From contig JABLUY010000213.1 of NCBI GenBank assembly GCA_013306675.1, positions 1 through 64,000 of the forward strand: 64,000 bases of DNA, given 5' to 3'. This stretch comes from Thraustochytrium sp. TN22. Taxonomy: Eukaryota; Sar; Bigyra; Thraustochytrida; Thraustochytriidae. Made by a program: the position numbers and the translations under genes. The stretch's first letter is position 1, and each line of letters opens with the position of its first letter. Positions 52,901 through 61,577 of this stretch are shown in pieces. Below the pieces are notes generated by a model, which was not told where the DNA came from, ran no database searches, and worked only from the letters and a program-made list of their open reading frames with translations.

Positions 52901-55627
52901 GGGCCGGAGCGCGTGGTGGTGACCGCAACGGACGCCGGGGGGCTGGAGGCCAGTCTCGAAGTGGCGGTGGAGGTTATTTCAGTCAACGACGCGCCCGAGG
53001 TCGTACCGACGCGACCGTCTGGTCCGCGCGGGCTCTTCCGCGCTCTGGAGGGCGGGAGGCTCCACATGACGGGACCGACACGCGTGCAAGAGACAGCGAC
53101 GGGGACGGCTGTTGCGGAGCACATGGCGGTCCCCGCCGCCGGGATTTGGCGCAGCCGCGTCGTACGGCCGAGCCGCGCGCAGCCGCAGGATCCTTCCTGG
53201 CGGCTCGCGCTGGCCAGCGACGCGCGCGAGCCTGCCGACCTGACGCTTCTAGGGGGCAGCAGCATTCTCTTCAGCGCGGAAGACGATGAGAATGGGCGCG
53301 AGCTGTGGAGCTTTAGCGGCACAGTAGACGACCCGGCAACCTTGGTGAAGGACCTGCGGCCGGGCGCGACGGACTCGAAAGTGGGCGAGCTGCACCTACA
53401 CACCGACGGGCTGGTGTACTTTGCTGCAGATGGCAAGGACTGGACGTGGCGGTCGACTTCAGATGCATGCGGCGGCTTCCGCGAGGCGCACACAGGGCTG
53501 TGGCTGGCGGTCTCGACCAGCAACACCTTTGACCGATACGACTCATACGAATGCCCGGTGGGCTACCACTGGGCGTCCACGGAGGAGCTCGCCGGCGTAG
53601 TTGGGCCCGCGACGACGCGGGCGCAGCTTCGGAGCGGGTCGGCCGGCAGCTACTACGCCTCGCAATGTGGGTGGGCGCACACCGAATGGGAGGGCGTTGT
53701 CCGTGAGCGCTTCATGCTGGCAGACTCCTTCCGCAGTGGTGTCTTCTTGAACGCGGCACATGAGGCCGGCTCGCCGGGCCTGCTTGCACCCGAGGTGCTG
53801 AGCGGCGGTGCTCTGGACGAGTCAAAGTTTGCCGGCATCGTGTGCATGGCAAATGGCGAGGACGGCTCGCCTTGTCTCCGGTCGCACGGCTGCCTGCGCG
53901 ACACGGGCCGCGAGCTATGGCGCACGGACGGGACGGCGAGCGGGACGCGTCGCGTGACAGACATCTTTCCGGGCCCGGACAGCTCCCACCCGGGCGACCT
54001 GGCAAGCTTCGGCGGTGCACTCTTCTTTGCGGCGTGGAGCCAGTACTACGGCCGCGAGCTGTGGCGATCTGATGGCACGGCAGCCGGCACGGTGCTGGTG
54101 CAGGACATTCATACAGGCTTCCTGTCCTCGTACCCGCGGTACCTGACAGTTTCGCCTGATGGATCGGCGCTCTTCTTTGCGGCGCAGGACTCCTGGCACG
54201 GAATGGAGCTCTGGGTGACGGACGGCGCGGCCAGCTTTACTGGCGCGAGGCCGACGGTCTCGCGCGTACCTGGCCTCGAGCACGCGAGTGCCGGCACCCG
54301 CATGGTGCTGGACATTCGCGCTGGGGAGCTCGAGGGAAGCGAGCCTACCAGCCTGGTCCCGCTCGTGGACGGCTACATTGCGTTCGCAGCGAGCGACGGC
54401 GTCAATGGCCGCCAGGTCTGGGTCTCGGATGGCACGGCCACCAACACGGGCCGGCTCACGGGCATTCGCAGCAGCGAGTCGGAACTCGGCTGCGATCCTC
54501 AGGACCTCGTTGTGTACGCGCAGCAGCTGTACTTTTCTGCGGACGACGGTGAACATGGCCGCGAGCTGTGGCGTGTAGGTGGCACCGATGAAGCATGGAC
54601 CGCAACGCGCGAGGACGGGTCCACCTTCCAAGTGGGCGCCGGCACGCCGGCCGGCGCGGTCATGATCGCAGACCTGCAGCCTGGCTCCGCCGGCTCCACG
54701 CCGGAGCACATGCATGTCTTTGCATCGACGGGGGCATTCGAGGTGGCGCTGCGCGGCGCCCCACTGCTGGTCTTTGATGCGCTGGACGCTCTCTGGATCT
54801 ACGACGCCGCCACAGGCGCCGCGCCCCGCCGCGCCTTTGAGACCACGGCGGCCGACCTGCAGTTCACCGACACGGGCTTCTTGGAACTAAACGACGCGCT
54901 GTACTTTGGGGCGAGAGAGCCCCAGCCTCGGGCGCAGGCGCGCGCGGGTGCCGCCGTGCGCTCGAGAACGCAGCCCTTTTACCTACGCGACGCGGACGCG
55001 ACGAGCGACGAGGTCTACACGTTGTCGGCGGTCGCAAGTCTCGGCGAGCTCGTCCTGGAGGATGGCAGCTCGCTGGCCGATGGTGTGCGCGGGACCTTAG
55101 CGACGCTCAACGCGCGTCTGCAGGGCCTGTACTACGAGGGCGCGCAGGGTCTAAACGGCCAGGACCTGGTGCTCGTCACGCTGCAGGATAGCCACGGCGC
55201 TACAACCACGGAGGGCTTTGATGTGCTGGTGGCGACAGTGAACAGCGCGCCGCGCATCGTTCTATCGCGTACGAGCCTCGAGTTCCCGCGCGACGGCCCG
55301 GCCGTTGTGCCGCTGGGTGTCTCTGTGCAGCTGCGCGACGAGAGCGAGGCGCCAGAGGCAACCCTGGAGGCCACCTTGCGCGTGGACCATGGCAACGTGC
55401 TCGTCGATCCCGCTCAGGGCGCCCGAATTGTGACGCGCGGCGAGCAAGAAGTCGTCGTGCAAGCCCCTGCGGCCCTGCTGGCCAAGATGATCGGCGATGC
55501 CCGCTACGAGTTGGATCGCGCCGCTCCGACTGCTGTCCTGCGCATTGAGCTGCGCGACCTCTACAGCGCTGGCACCGGCTCCCCTGCGGTCGGATCCGCT
55601 TCCATTTCCATCGACTTGACGCCATGA
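32189..55627 (+). CDS. Giant secreted cadherin/CSPG-like repeat protein with ELWxxDGT repeats
   Basis: About 7,812 residues in a single uninterrupted frame. A signal peptide is visible at about 28-46 ([19 protein letters not shown]) and no transmembrane helix closes the C terminus, so it is probably secreted or held by other surface proteins. Most of it is tandem CSPG/cadherin-like repeats with endings such as [20 protein letters not shown] and [10 protein letters not shown], and the L-x-Y-x-P...G-x-D pattern. Between them are filamin-like beta repeats of the form [15 protein letters not shown]...WEVTF (about 2,230-2,420, 4,515-4,690 and elsewhere). Two Cys-rich inserts (about 4,830-4,915 and 5,564-5,648) share CVGKCSDG and HGECLSTG. 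Six ELWxxDGT-type motifs lie at about 7,036-7,500, interrupted by a Cys module with [14 protein letters not shown] poly-Thr run (37961-37990) is present. Likely an adhesin or cell-coat protein. The start is the first ATG of the frame. Confidence 0.88.
37961..37990 (+). repeat. ACA triplet repeat (poly-threonine)
   Basis: Ten ACA codons in a row inside the giant gene, giving a short threonine tract between two repeat domains. Confidence 0.9.
46420..47000 (+). other. First copy of a beta-repeat with a Cys-rich insert (giant protein)
   Basis: Encodes [18 protein letters not shown], a helical segment, a 12- to 14-Cys insert ([24 protein letters not shown]) and then [22 protein letters not shown]. 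The same order recurs at 48630-49210, so it marks an internal duplication. Confidence 0.8.
48630..49210 (+). other. Second copy of the beta-repeat with Cys-rich insert (giant protein)
   Basis: Encodes [14 protein letters not shown], a helical segment, [24 protein letters not shown], and then [20 protein letters not shown]. It matches the copy at 46420-47000 in order and Cys spacing. Confidence 0.8.
53290..54600 (+). other. ELWxxDGT repeat region with an inserted Cys module (giant protein)
   Basis: Six repeats centred on [49 protein letters not shown] and [10 protein letters not shown], a pattern best known from bacterial secreted proteins. Between the first and second (53461-53900) is a Cys-containing module with [18 protein letters not shown] and SPCLRSHGC. 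Confidence 0.85.
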
Positions 55628-56207
55628 TGGAAATGTTGACTTTCAAGAATTGGTGCATGACGATCAAATTCAGTGAACCTCAGGCTGACGCAGGTTTAGA
55701 TGGATAGAGCGCAGCACCATCCCTCCCGCTGCTTCAACAGGGTTTTGCGCGCGCGATAGCTGCTTCATAATGAAATTTTGCGTGTGTTCAAGTCAAAGTA
55801 CTTGCTCTTTGTGCTCCAGAAGGCGAACTCGCTCGTGCCGTGGCCGTGCGACGAGGCGGAGCCAGAGTCAAACGAAGCGGCGGCGTCGCTCGAGCAAAGC
55901 TATTTCATGCAAAGAATCATTCCCGGGGGGGCGGAGCTCGAGCAAAGAATGCCTCGCCCGCCCCCGGGGCCCGGGGTCCGACCACGAGTAACCTTCCTGC
56001 GGCTCGACCGTGACCGTGACCGTGACCGCGGCAGCACCTGCTGCGCTCCGTATAACCGTCGCGCCGAGCGCGATGAGAGAGAGAAAGAGCCCAGGGCAAA
56101 AACCGAAGAGCGACAGGAGCCCGGAGCGCGCGCGGCGCAGGCGGGCGGGCGGCCAAGCGCGCGCGCGGGCAAGCAAGCAAGCAAGGCGGCGCGCGCGAGA
56201 GGGGAGG
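55628..56207. other. Spacer between the giant gene and NCAP-G2
   Basis: Relatively AT-rich just after the giant gene's stop, then GC-rich with GTGACC repeats (56007-56030) and CAAG repeats near 56170-56185. Frames that cross it look like low-complexity chance products. It should hold the 3' end of one gene and the promoter of the next. Confidence 0.4.
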
Positions 56208-56347
56208 ATGGCGCGGCCGAAGCGGGCGGCCGCCCAAAAGGCGGCGGCAGCGCTCGCGGAATCGCCAGAGAAGGGCGGCCCTGCCGGCAGGAACGCGAAA
56301 AGGGGCAAGAAGGGCGCAACGGCGCGCGGCGCGACGACAACAACAAT

Positions 56348-56378
<31 letters not shown>

Positions 56379-59351
56379 ACGGTAGGCGTGGCCTTGGGCG
56401 GCGACGAGGTGGCGAACTGGGGCGCGCAGCTGGCAGGGCTGCTGCCCAAGGCAGCAGGGGACGCGGAAGCCAGGGAGCAGGCTGAGGCCCTCGCCCGCGA
56501 GTTCGCAGGGCGCTTCCTGCAAAAGGGCAAGGCGCCAGCGCTGCGGCAGGCGCTGGCGCTGACAAGCGCTGCGTGGGAGAACCTGGCCCAGGTGGCGAAC
56601 GAGGGCGCGCGGCTGCTTGAGCGGACCAGCGAGGATGCAGCGCGGGATGATGTGGAGCTAGGCCTGGAACTGCTCGGGTGCGTGGCCGGCATCGTGCTGG
56701 CGTGGCTCTCGACGCAGGAGGAGCGCGGGGCGCGCGAGACGAGCCGCGGGCTGCGGCGGTGCGTGGTGGTGCTGCACGACGCGCTGTTCGCACTCAAGGA
56801 GGCGCGCGAGACGCAGTGGAAGGTTTGCCGCATCTGCGAGCTGTGGTGGACACTGGAGCTGCCGGACCGCGAGGCGCTGGTGACCTTTGCGCTGCCCGTG
56901 CTGCTCATCTTCAGCCTGGACGACGATGCGAAGCGTTCGGACGTGAAGCGCGTGTATAACGTGCGCAAGATGCTGGGGCTGCTGGACCTGGACGACGACA
57001 GCAGCGTGACGCTGAAGCAGCTGCTGCTGCGGTGCTTTCTGAGCCCGCTGTACCTGTTCGGCGAGGATGGGCGTAAGTTCCTAGCGGAGGTGTGCTGCTT
57101 GAACCCGGACTTCGTGGCGGACATCCAGGCGACCATCAAGACCCAGCTCCCGTTCGCGTCGCCGCAGGAGGCGGCCGGACGAGACATGGCGGCGAGCTAC
57201 GCGGACGTGTACTTCCGCGCGTGGCAGGGCGCGAGCAGCGCGGGCGACGCGGAGGTGGTGCGCGCGGTGGAGCAGGAGATGGTGCAGGATTTGATGGACG
57301 CGGGCGTCCATGTGGCGGACCCGCAGCTGGCGCAGACGGTCCTGGCGGTTTTGTCGGCTGCCTTCCACGACAACAAGCATGTGCGTGGCGTTGACGAGAT
57401 GCTGCTGCGTTTGTACAATCCGATCCTGTGGCGCGCACTGAGCGTGGCGAACCCGCGCGTCCGGCTGAATGCAGCACGGCTGCTCGCGCGCGCCTTCCCG
57501 CTGCAAGATCCCTCGGCGAGCGTGGCGGAGACGGATGAGCTGATGCAGAAGCAGTTCGCCACGATCGAGTCGCTGCTGCGGGACCCTAGCGCTGACGTCC
57601 GCGTGGCCGCCGTGCAGGGCGCGTGCCGCATGCTGTCCGTGTACTGGGAGCTGATCCCAAAGAAGGCGACCGTCTCCCTGCTCTCGGTGCTGGTGGGCGA
57701 CCTGCTGCGCGACACGAGCAGCGCGCAGGTGCGCGTGGCGGTGCTGCGCGGGCTGGAATTCATGAGCGAGAATCCACTGGCGCAGGCCGTGCTGCATGAC
57801 GTGCTGCCGCACACGAGCCCGCTGATCCACGATCACTCGCGCCAGGTGCGTACGGCGCTCCTGAGTCTGCTGATCCGCGTCAAGAGCATTCGGTCCATCA
57901 AGTTCTACGAGGTGGTGGAGGTGGACCACCTGCTCGAGCGGCTCGCCATGGATGTCTCGCTCGGCAGCCGGCTCACGAAGCTGCTGTTGGACTCCTTCTA
58001 CCCGCAGGGCGCCAAGGGCAGCGAGCAGCTGACACGCGCACTGGCGCTGCTCAAGTCGCACCCAGCGGCGGCCACGGCGTTCTTCGCCAACGTGCACCGC
58101 CACGTGACGGTGGGCTCGGCCTGCAAGCTGGCACTCCTCCTGGGCAAGTGGATCCTGAGCGAGGCCGGCTGCACCGCGTCCGGGTCTGGGGAAGCGGGCG
58201 GCGGTAAGCGGCCGCGCGCCAAGAAGCGCGGCGACAAGCCTTTGACCAAGGGCGCGGACGGCGAGCCGATCCTTGGCGCGGCGCTGCGCGGCGTGGCGGC
58301 CGTTTGGAGTAGCGTAGACTCCTCGCTGGACTCGCCACGCTTCAAGACGGCTCGCGGCCAGATGCTGGAGGCCTTTGGCTTCGAGACCTTTGTGCGCCCG
58401 CTCGCGGCTTCAGGCCGGCTCTCGGAGCGCGACATGCCGGCTCTGCTCGAGGTGGCAGGCCAACTCCCGTGCGACAGCGACTTCGCGGCCGAGGTTGCCC
58501 AGGACCTGCTCGCCTACACGCCGGGCATGACGTACCGCGAGTACATGCAGGATGGCGCGCCGCGTGCGCTCCCGGCTGGCTTCGTCACGAGTGTGGTGCG
58601 CGACCTTGGCCCGGTGCTGGCTTGCCTGTGCACGTGGGGTCGCGTGGACACCATTGTGAATGGTCTGCTCGCGTCTCTTGAGGACGCAGCGCGGCCCACC
58701 AAGTCGCGCCGGCGCCAGGGCGCCAAGGGCGCTGACGCCGCGGCCTCGGAGGCCGTCATCGACCCGCTCGTGGCTTTGGCCTGCTTGCAGCACCTGCTTG
58801 CGAACAACCCGCACGAATTTCGGGAGCAGATCTTCGCGACGCCGGAGCGAGTCGCTGCGCTCTCGACAGCGCTCGCCAAACTGCGCGCCGACCCATTCGC
58901 CCTCGAGACGCAACTTAAGCTCGCGTTGCACGAGGCGGTGGCCACTCGCGGCGACCAACTCATTGACGAAGGCGAGGGCGAAGAGGATGAGGATGCCGCT
59001 GCTGGAGCCGTGACCGCCGCCTCCTTGCCGCCGGCGCTCCACGAGGAGCTGGCGATGGCGCTCAAGTTGCAGGACGAAGCGGAGGAGGATAATGAGGAGA
59101 ACCAGAAGCCGACACAGGAGAATGAGGCGGAGGCGGAGGAGGCGGAGGACGGTGGCAAGCGCAAGGCGGCCGCGCAAAAGGGCGGCGCCGGCGCTTCATC
59201 GGTGGCCCGCTGCCGCGACGTACTCCTGGTCTCGCTGGCGGAGTGCACCGCGCTAGGGCTCTGCGCGCCAAGTGCAGCGGCGCGCGCCGCAGCTGACTTG
59301 CGCCCTGCGCCCAAGTCGCGCATCGCGCAGCGATTTGGCCTCACGGCCTGA
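56208..59351 (+). CDS. NCAPG2: Condensin II subunit NCAP-G2
   Basis: About 1,047 residues, close to the roughly 1,140 of human NCAP-G2. A basic Ala/Lys N terminus with a Thr run precedes a HEAT-repeat solenoid. Diagnostic is the central block LLRDPSADVRVAAVQGACRMLSVYWELIPKK followed by SLLIRVKSIRSIKFYEVVEVDHLLERLAMDVS and LTKLLLDSFYP, which tracks the conserved NCAP-G2 block (KFWKI..EHLL.RL.....SRRL..L.FNSF.P) rather than NCAP-G of condensin I. NCAP-G2 binds the kleisin NCAP-H2 and helps condensin II compact chromosomes in prophase. The C terminus holds an acidic Glu-rich patch and a basic segment. The start MARPKRAAAQK was chosen; the frame is open upstream and another ATG in frame at 56072 is possible. 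Converges with the 2OG oxygenase. Confidence 0.85.
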
Positions 59352-59458
59352 CAGGGGACAGGCCAAGAAGGAGCGTAGCAAGTTTCATTTCTGGCCACCA
59401 CCACGAGCCCATCACTTCTTGTTTTTCTTTTTCAAATTTTACAGACTCCTCTCCTCAT

Positions 59459-59500
59459 CACATAAAGCCGAAGGAGAATCACATAAAGCCGAAGGAGAAG
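59459..59500. repeat. Perfect 21-bp tandem duplication spanning the oxygenase stop codon
   Basis: TCACATAAAGCCGAAGGAGAA occurs twice without a gap (59459-59479 and 59480-59500). On the minus strand each copy reads FSFGFM-stop, so the second copy lies just past the stop in use. Confidence 0.92.
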
Positions 59501-60918
59501 CCGCCGCCGCTGCAGTCGCCGCTCTCGCCCTCCTTCTTGGCATTGTCCTCGTCGTTGCCATCGCCGCCTACCAAGCTCGCGGCCACAATTACCTTGGCAG
59601 CCTTACTCTTGGCGACTGCGTCAAGAACTGCTGCAGGGCGCTTCTTCGTCGGGGCCGGGGGGCTTGGGCGGCGACGTAGGCCAGAAGGGGGCAGCGGATC
59701 CGACTCGAGCATGCTGGTTGCTACGAACCATAGAGAGACGGCGAAGCGGCTCTTGGTGAGGCGCATGGGCTGTACCTCGTGCTCGATGGCGCGGCTGTCG
59801 AAGAGCACCAGGGTGCCGGGTGCCGGGTCGATGGTGTGAACTTGGCCGTGCAGGTCGGTGGCTGCCAAGGCGCCACCGTGATCTGAGCTCCGGTAGTCAT
59901 CCTCGCTGAGGTAGAGCAAGGCGGTGAGCACTCGGTGGTTGCGCCAAAAGCCGAGCTCGTCACGCTCGTTGTCGAAGTGCTTGGCATAGTGCGCTCCTGA
60001 GTCGCCGTAGAGCGCCACCATGCCCTGCGTGGGCCGGAGAAGCGGCGCGCCTTGCCACGTCCTGACCTGAGCAGCGGCGTCCTCAAGGATTGCGAAGGCA
60101 GTCTCCAGGTCATCGCTCTCGGTAAAGGGCACGAAGGCGACCTTGTCGGAGCGCACAGACGGGTGCTGGCCGTGGCTGCTGCGCGCAAGGTCCATCTCGC
60201 GCGCCTCGTCGCGCAGAGCCGCCACGACCTTGGGCTCGACGGCGCCGGGCAGCACGAGAAGACCGGTGGAGCGAAGGGCTTCGCGGTCGGCGTCATGCAA
60301 AGAAATGCACGCCGGCTGCTCCTGGGCGCGCCGGCGCGCGGGCGCGGCCTCAAGCAGCTCCGCACACCAGTGACCGGCGCAGGCATCGTGATCCTCGACG
60401 ATGCTGGCATTGCCTCCGTCTGCTTTGTCCAGGTAGCCGACCTGCGGACCGACGGCGTCGTTGGCGTGGCTCAGGAGCGCGAAGATGGCGTTGCCACGTG
60501 TGGCGAGGTCGCTGCGGCCGCTCGTCGACACGAAAGGCCCGAGGTTATTGACCAGGCGCTCCGCTTGCTCGCTGGCCTGCTGCAGGAGGGCCTCGGCTGC
60601 GGCCTTGGCTGCGGCCGGATCACCGCGCAAGTCGCCCGGCGAGCCGCCTGGCACGCGCGCGGGCGGCTCCGCTTGGCCGTGGTCGAGCCGCAGCTGCCAC
60701 TCGCCATGGGCCCAGACCACCGCCCAGCACGATGCTGTGGTGGTGGTGGTGGTGGTGGTGGTGGTGGTGGTGGTGGTGGCGGTGCCAGCGCCAGCGGGGG
60801 CTGCGGCCCAGCGCAACGCGATCCAGGGTGCGTCAGGCCGGCCTAGGTCGGCCTCGCGCCAGCTCTCGGAGCCGCGTGCCTCGGCGCGAACCGCCTCAAG
60901 GAGGGTAAGGTCAACCAT
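59479..60918 (-). CDS. 2-oxoglutarate/Fe(II) dioxygenase, prolyl-hydroxylase (EGLN/P4H)-like
   Basis: About 479 residues. The C-terminal double-stranded beta-helix domain (about 230-400) carries all expected ligands: iron binding by His314 and Asp316 (HYAKHFDNERDE) and His380 (AIEHEVQPM), and 2-oxoglutarate binding by Arg391 (KSRFAVSLWF). The spacing and sequence YLSEDDYRSSDHGGALAATDL resemble prolyl hydroxylases of the EGLN/PHD group, which hydroxylate proline in proteins such as the hypoxia factor. The N-terminal half holds a poly-Thr run (ACC codons, 60735-60780) and an uncharacterised helical region. A Lys/Ala-rich tail follows the domain. The start MVDLTLLEAVRAEA was chosen because upstream open sequence is a diverged repeat; the frame is open to 61227. 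The real substrate is unknown. Confidence 0.85.
   Translation of the reverse strand: MVDLTLLEAVRAEARGSESWREADLGRPDAPWIALRWAAAPAGAGTATTTTTTTTTTTTTTASCWAVVWAHGEWQLRLDHGQAEPPARVPGGSPGDLRGDPAAAKAAAEALLQQASEQAERLVNNLGPFVSTSGRSDLATRGNAIFALLSHANDAVGPQVGYLDKADGGNASIVEDHDACAGHWCAELLEAAPARRRAQEQPACISLHDADREALRSTGLLVLPGAVEPKVVAALRDEAREMDLARSSHGQHPSVRSDKVAFVPFTESDDLETAFAILEDAAAQVRTWQGAPLLRPTQGMVALYGDSGAHYAKHFDNERDELGFWRNHRVLTALLYLSEDDYRSSDHGGALAATDLHGQVHTIDPAPGTLVLFDSRAIEHEVQPMRLTKSRFAVSLWFVATSMLESDPLPPSGLRRRPSPPAPTKKRPAAVLDAVAKSKAAKVIVAASLVGGDGNDEDNAKKEGESGDCSGGGFSFGFM
60735..60780 (-). repeat. GGT/ACC triplet repeat (poly-threonine)
   Basis: About 14 copies of GTG on the plus strand, read as ACC (Thr) codons in the oxygenase gene. 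Confidence 0.9.
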
Positions 60919-61008
60919 GAGGGGCGGTGCGGTGCGGTGCGGTGACGCCAAAGTTCGAGTTTTGCTGGCACTGGAGCCACGGCACGTCTTCATGCATCCT
61001 CGAGGCCA

Positions 61009-61322
61009 TCCAAGGTCTGCGGAAGCGGGGCCGGCCTCGGCCAGTAAGACGGAGGCAAGACTCTTGGACGCAGCACGTGTCACGTGGGCGAGGACAAAAG
61101 ACAACCTGATGAGATACACATGTTTTGCCTCTAGAGCTAGGCCGCAGGCCGGCTTTGATCTTTGTGTGTCTACTGCCATGCATTGGCATTGAGATGGGAT
61201 CAAACCATGGCATTGCTTCATCTTCATTCATCATCGAGGCAATCAGCTGGCAGACATCATCATGATCATCCAAGGTCCGCGCAGTGCAGGCCTCGGTCAG
61301 TGAGACAGAGACAGGATTCTTG
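61009..61322. repeat. Diverged direct repeat pair
   Basis: ATCCAAGGTCTGCG...GCCTCGGCCAGTAAGACGGAGGCAAGACTCTTGG (61009-61067) corresponds to ATCCAAGGTCCGCG...GCCTCGGTCAGTGAGACAGAGACAGGATTCTTGG (61267-61322) with several substitutions and a short gap. The pair suggests an old local duplication. Confidence 0.75.
61074..61086. promoter_or_regulatory. Tandem E-boxes (CACGTG-T-CACGTG)
   Basis: Two perfect CACGTG palindromes separated by one base, 155 bases upstream of the oxygenase start codon. CACGTG is the canonical site of bHLH-zipper factors, and such a factor is encoded next door. Confidence 0.55.
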
Positions 61323-61577
61323 GGTCGAGCGGGGCCGGGCGGTGCTGTGCAGAGCGTGACGTGAGGTGGTATGGCATCTGGCGGCACGGGAACGCACGAG
61401 GGAGACGAAAATATAGAAGCGACTCGCGGTTGCTCGCCCGCTCGCTGTGACTCACTCGCTTGCTCGGGCAAGGCAGAGCACCCAACCGGACAGACAGCAG
61501 GCGCGAAGCCCCGTGCTCGCGGTGGCGTCCGGACGGCGAAAGCCGAGGCATGGTCAGGGGGGGGGGGGGCATCCGCG

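Larger units (their letters stand above)
60919..61577. promoter_or_regulatory. Spacer with tandem CACGTG boxes and a diverged direct repeat
   Basis: Between the 2OG oxygenase (its 5' flank) and the bHLH gene (its 3' flank), both minus strand. Two CACGTG E-boxes lie 1 base apart (61074-61079, 61081-61086), about 155 bases upstream of the oxygenase start. A roughly 57-base segment at 61009-61067 recurs in diverged form at 61267-61322. No other gene is seen. Confidence 0.55.
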
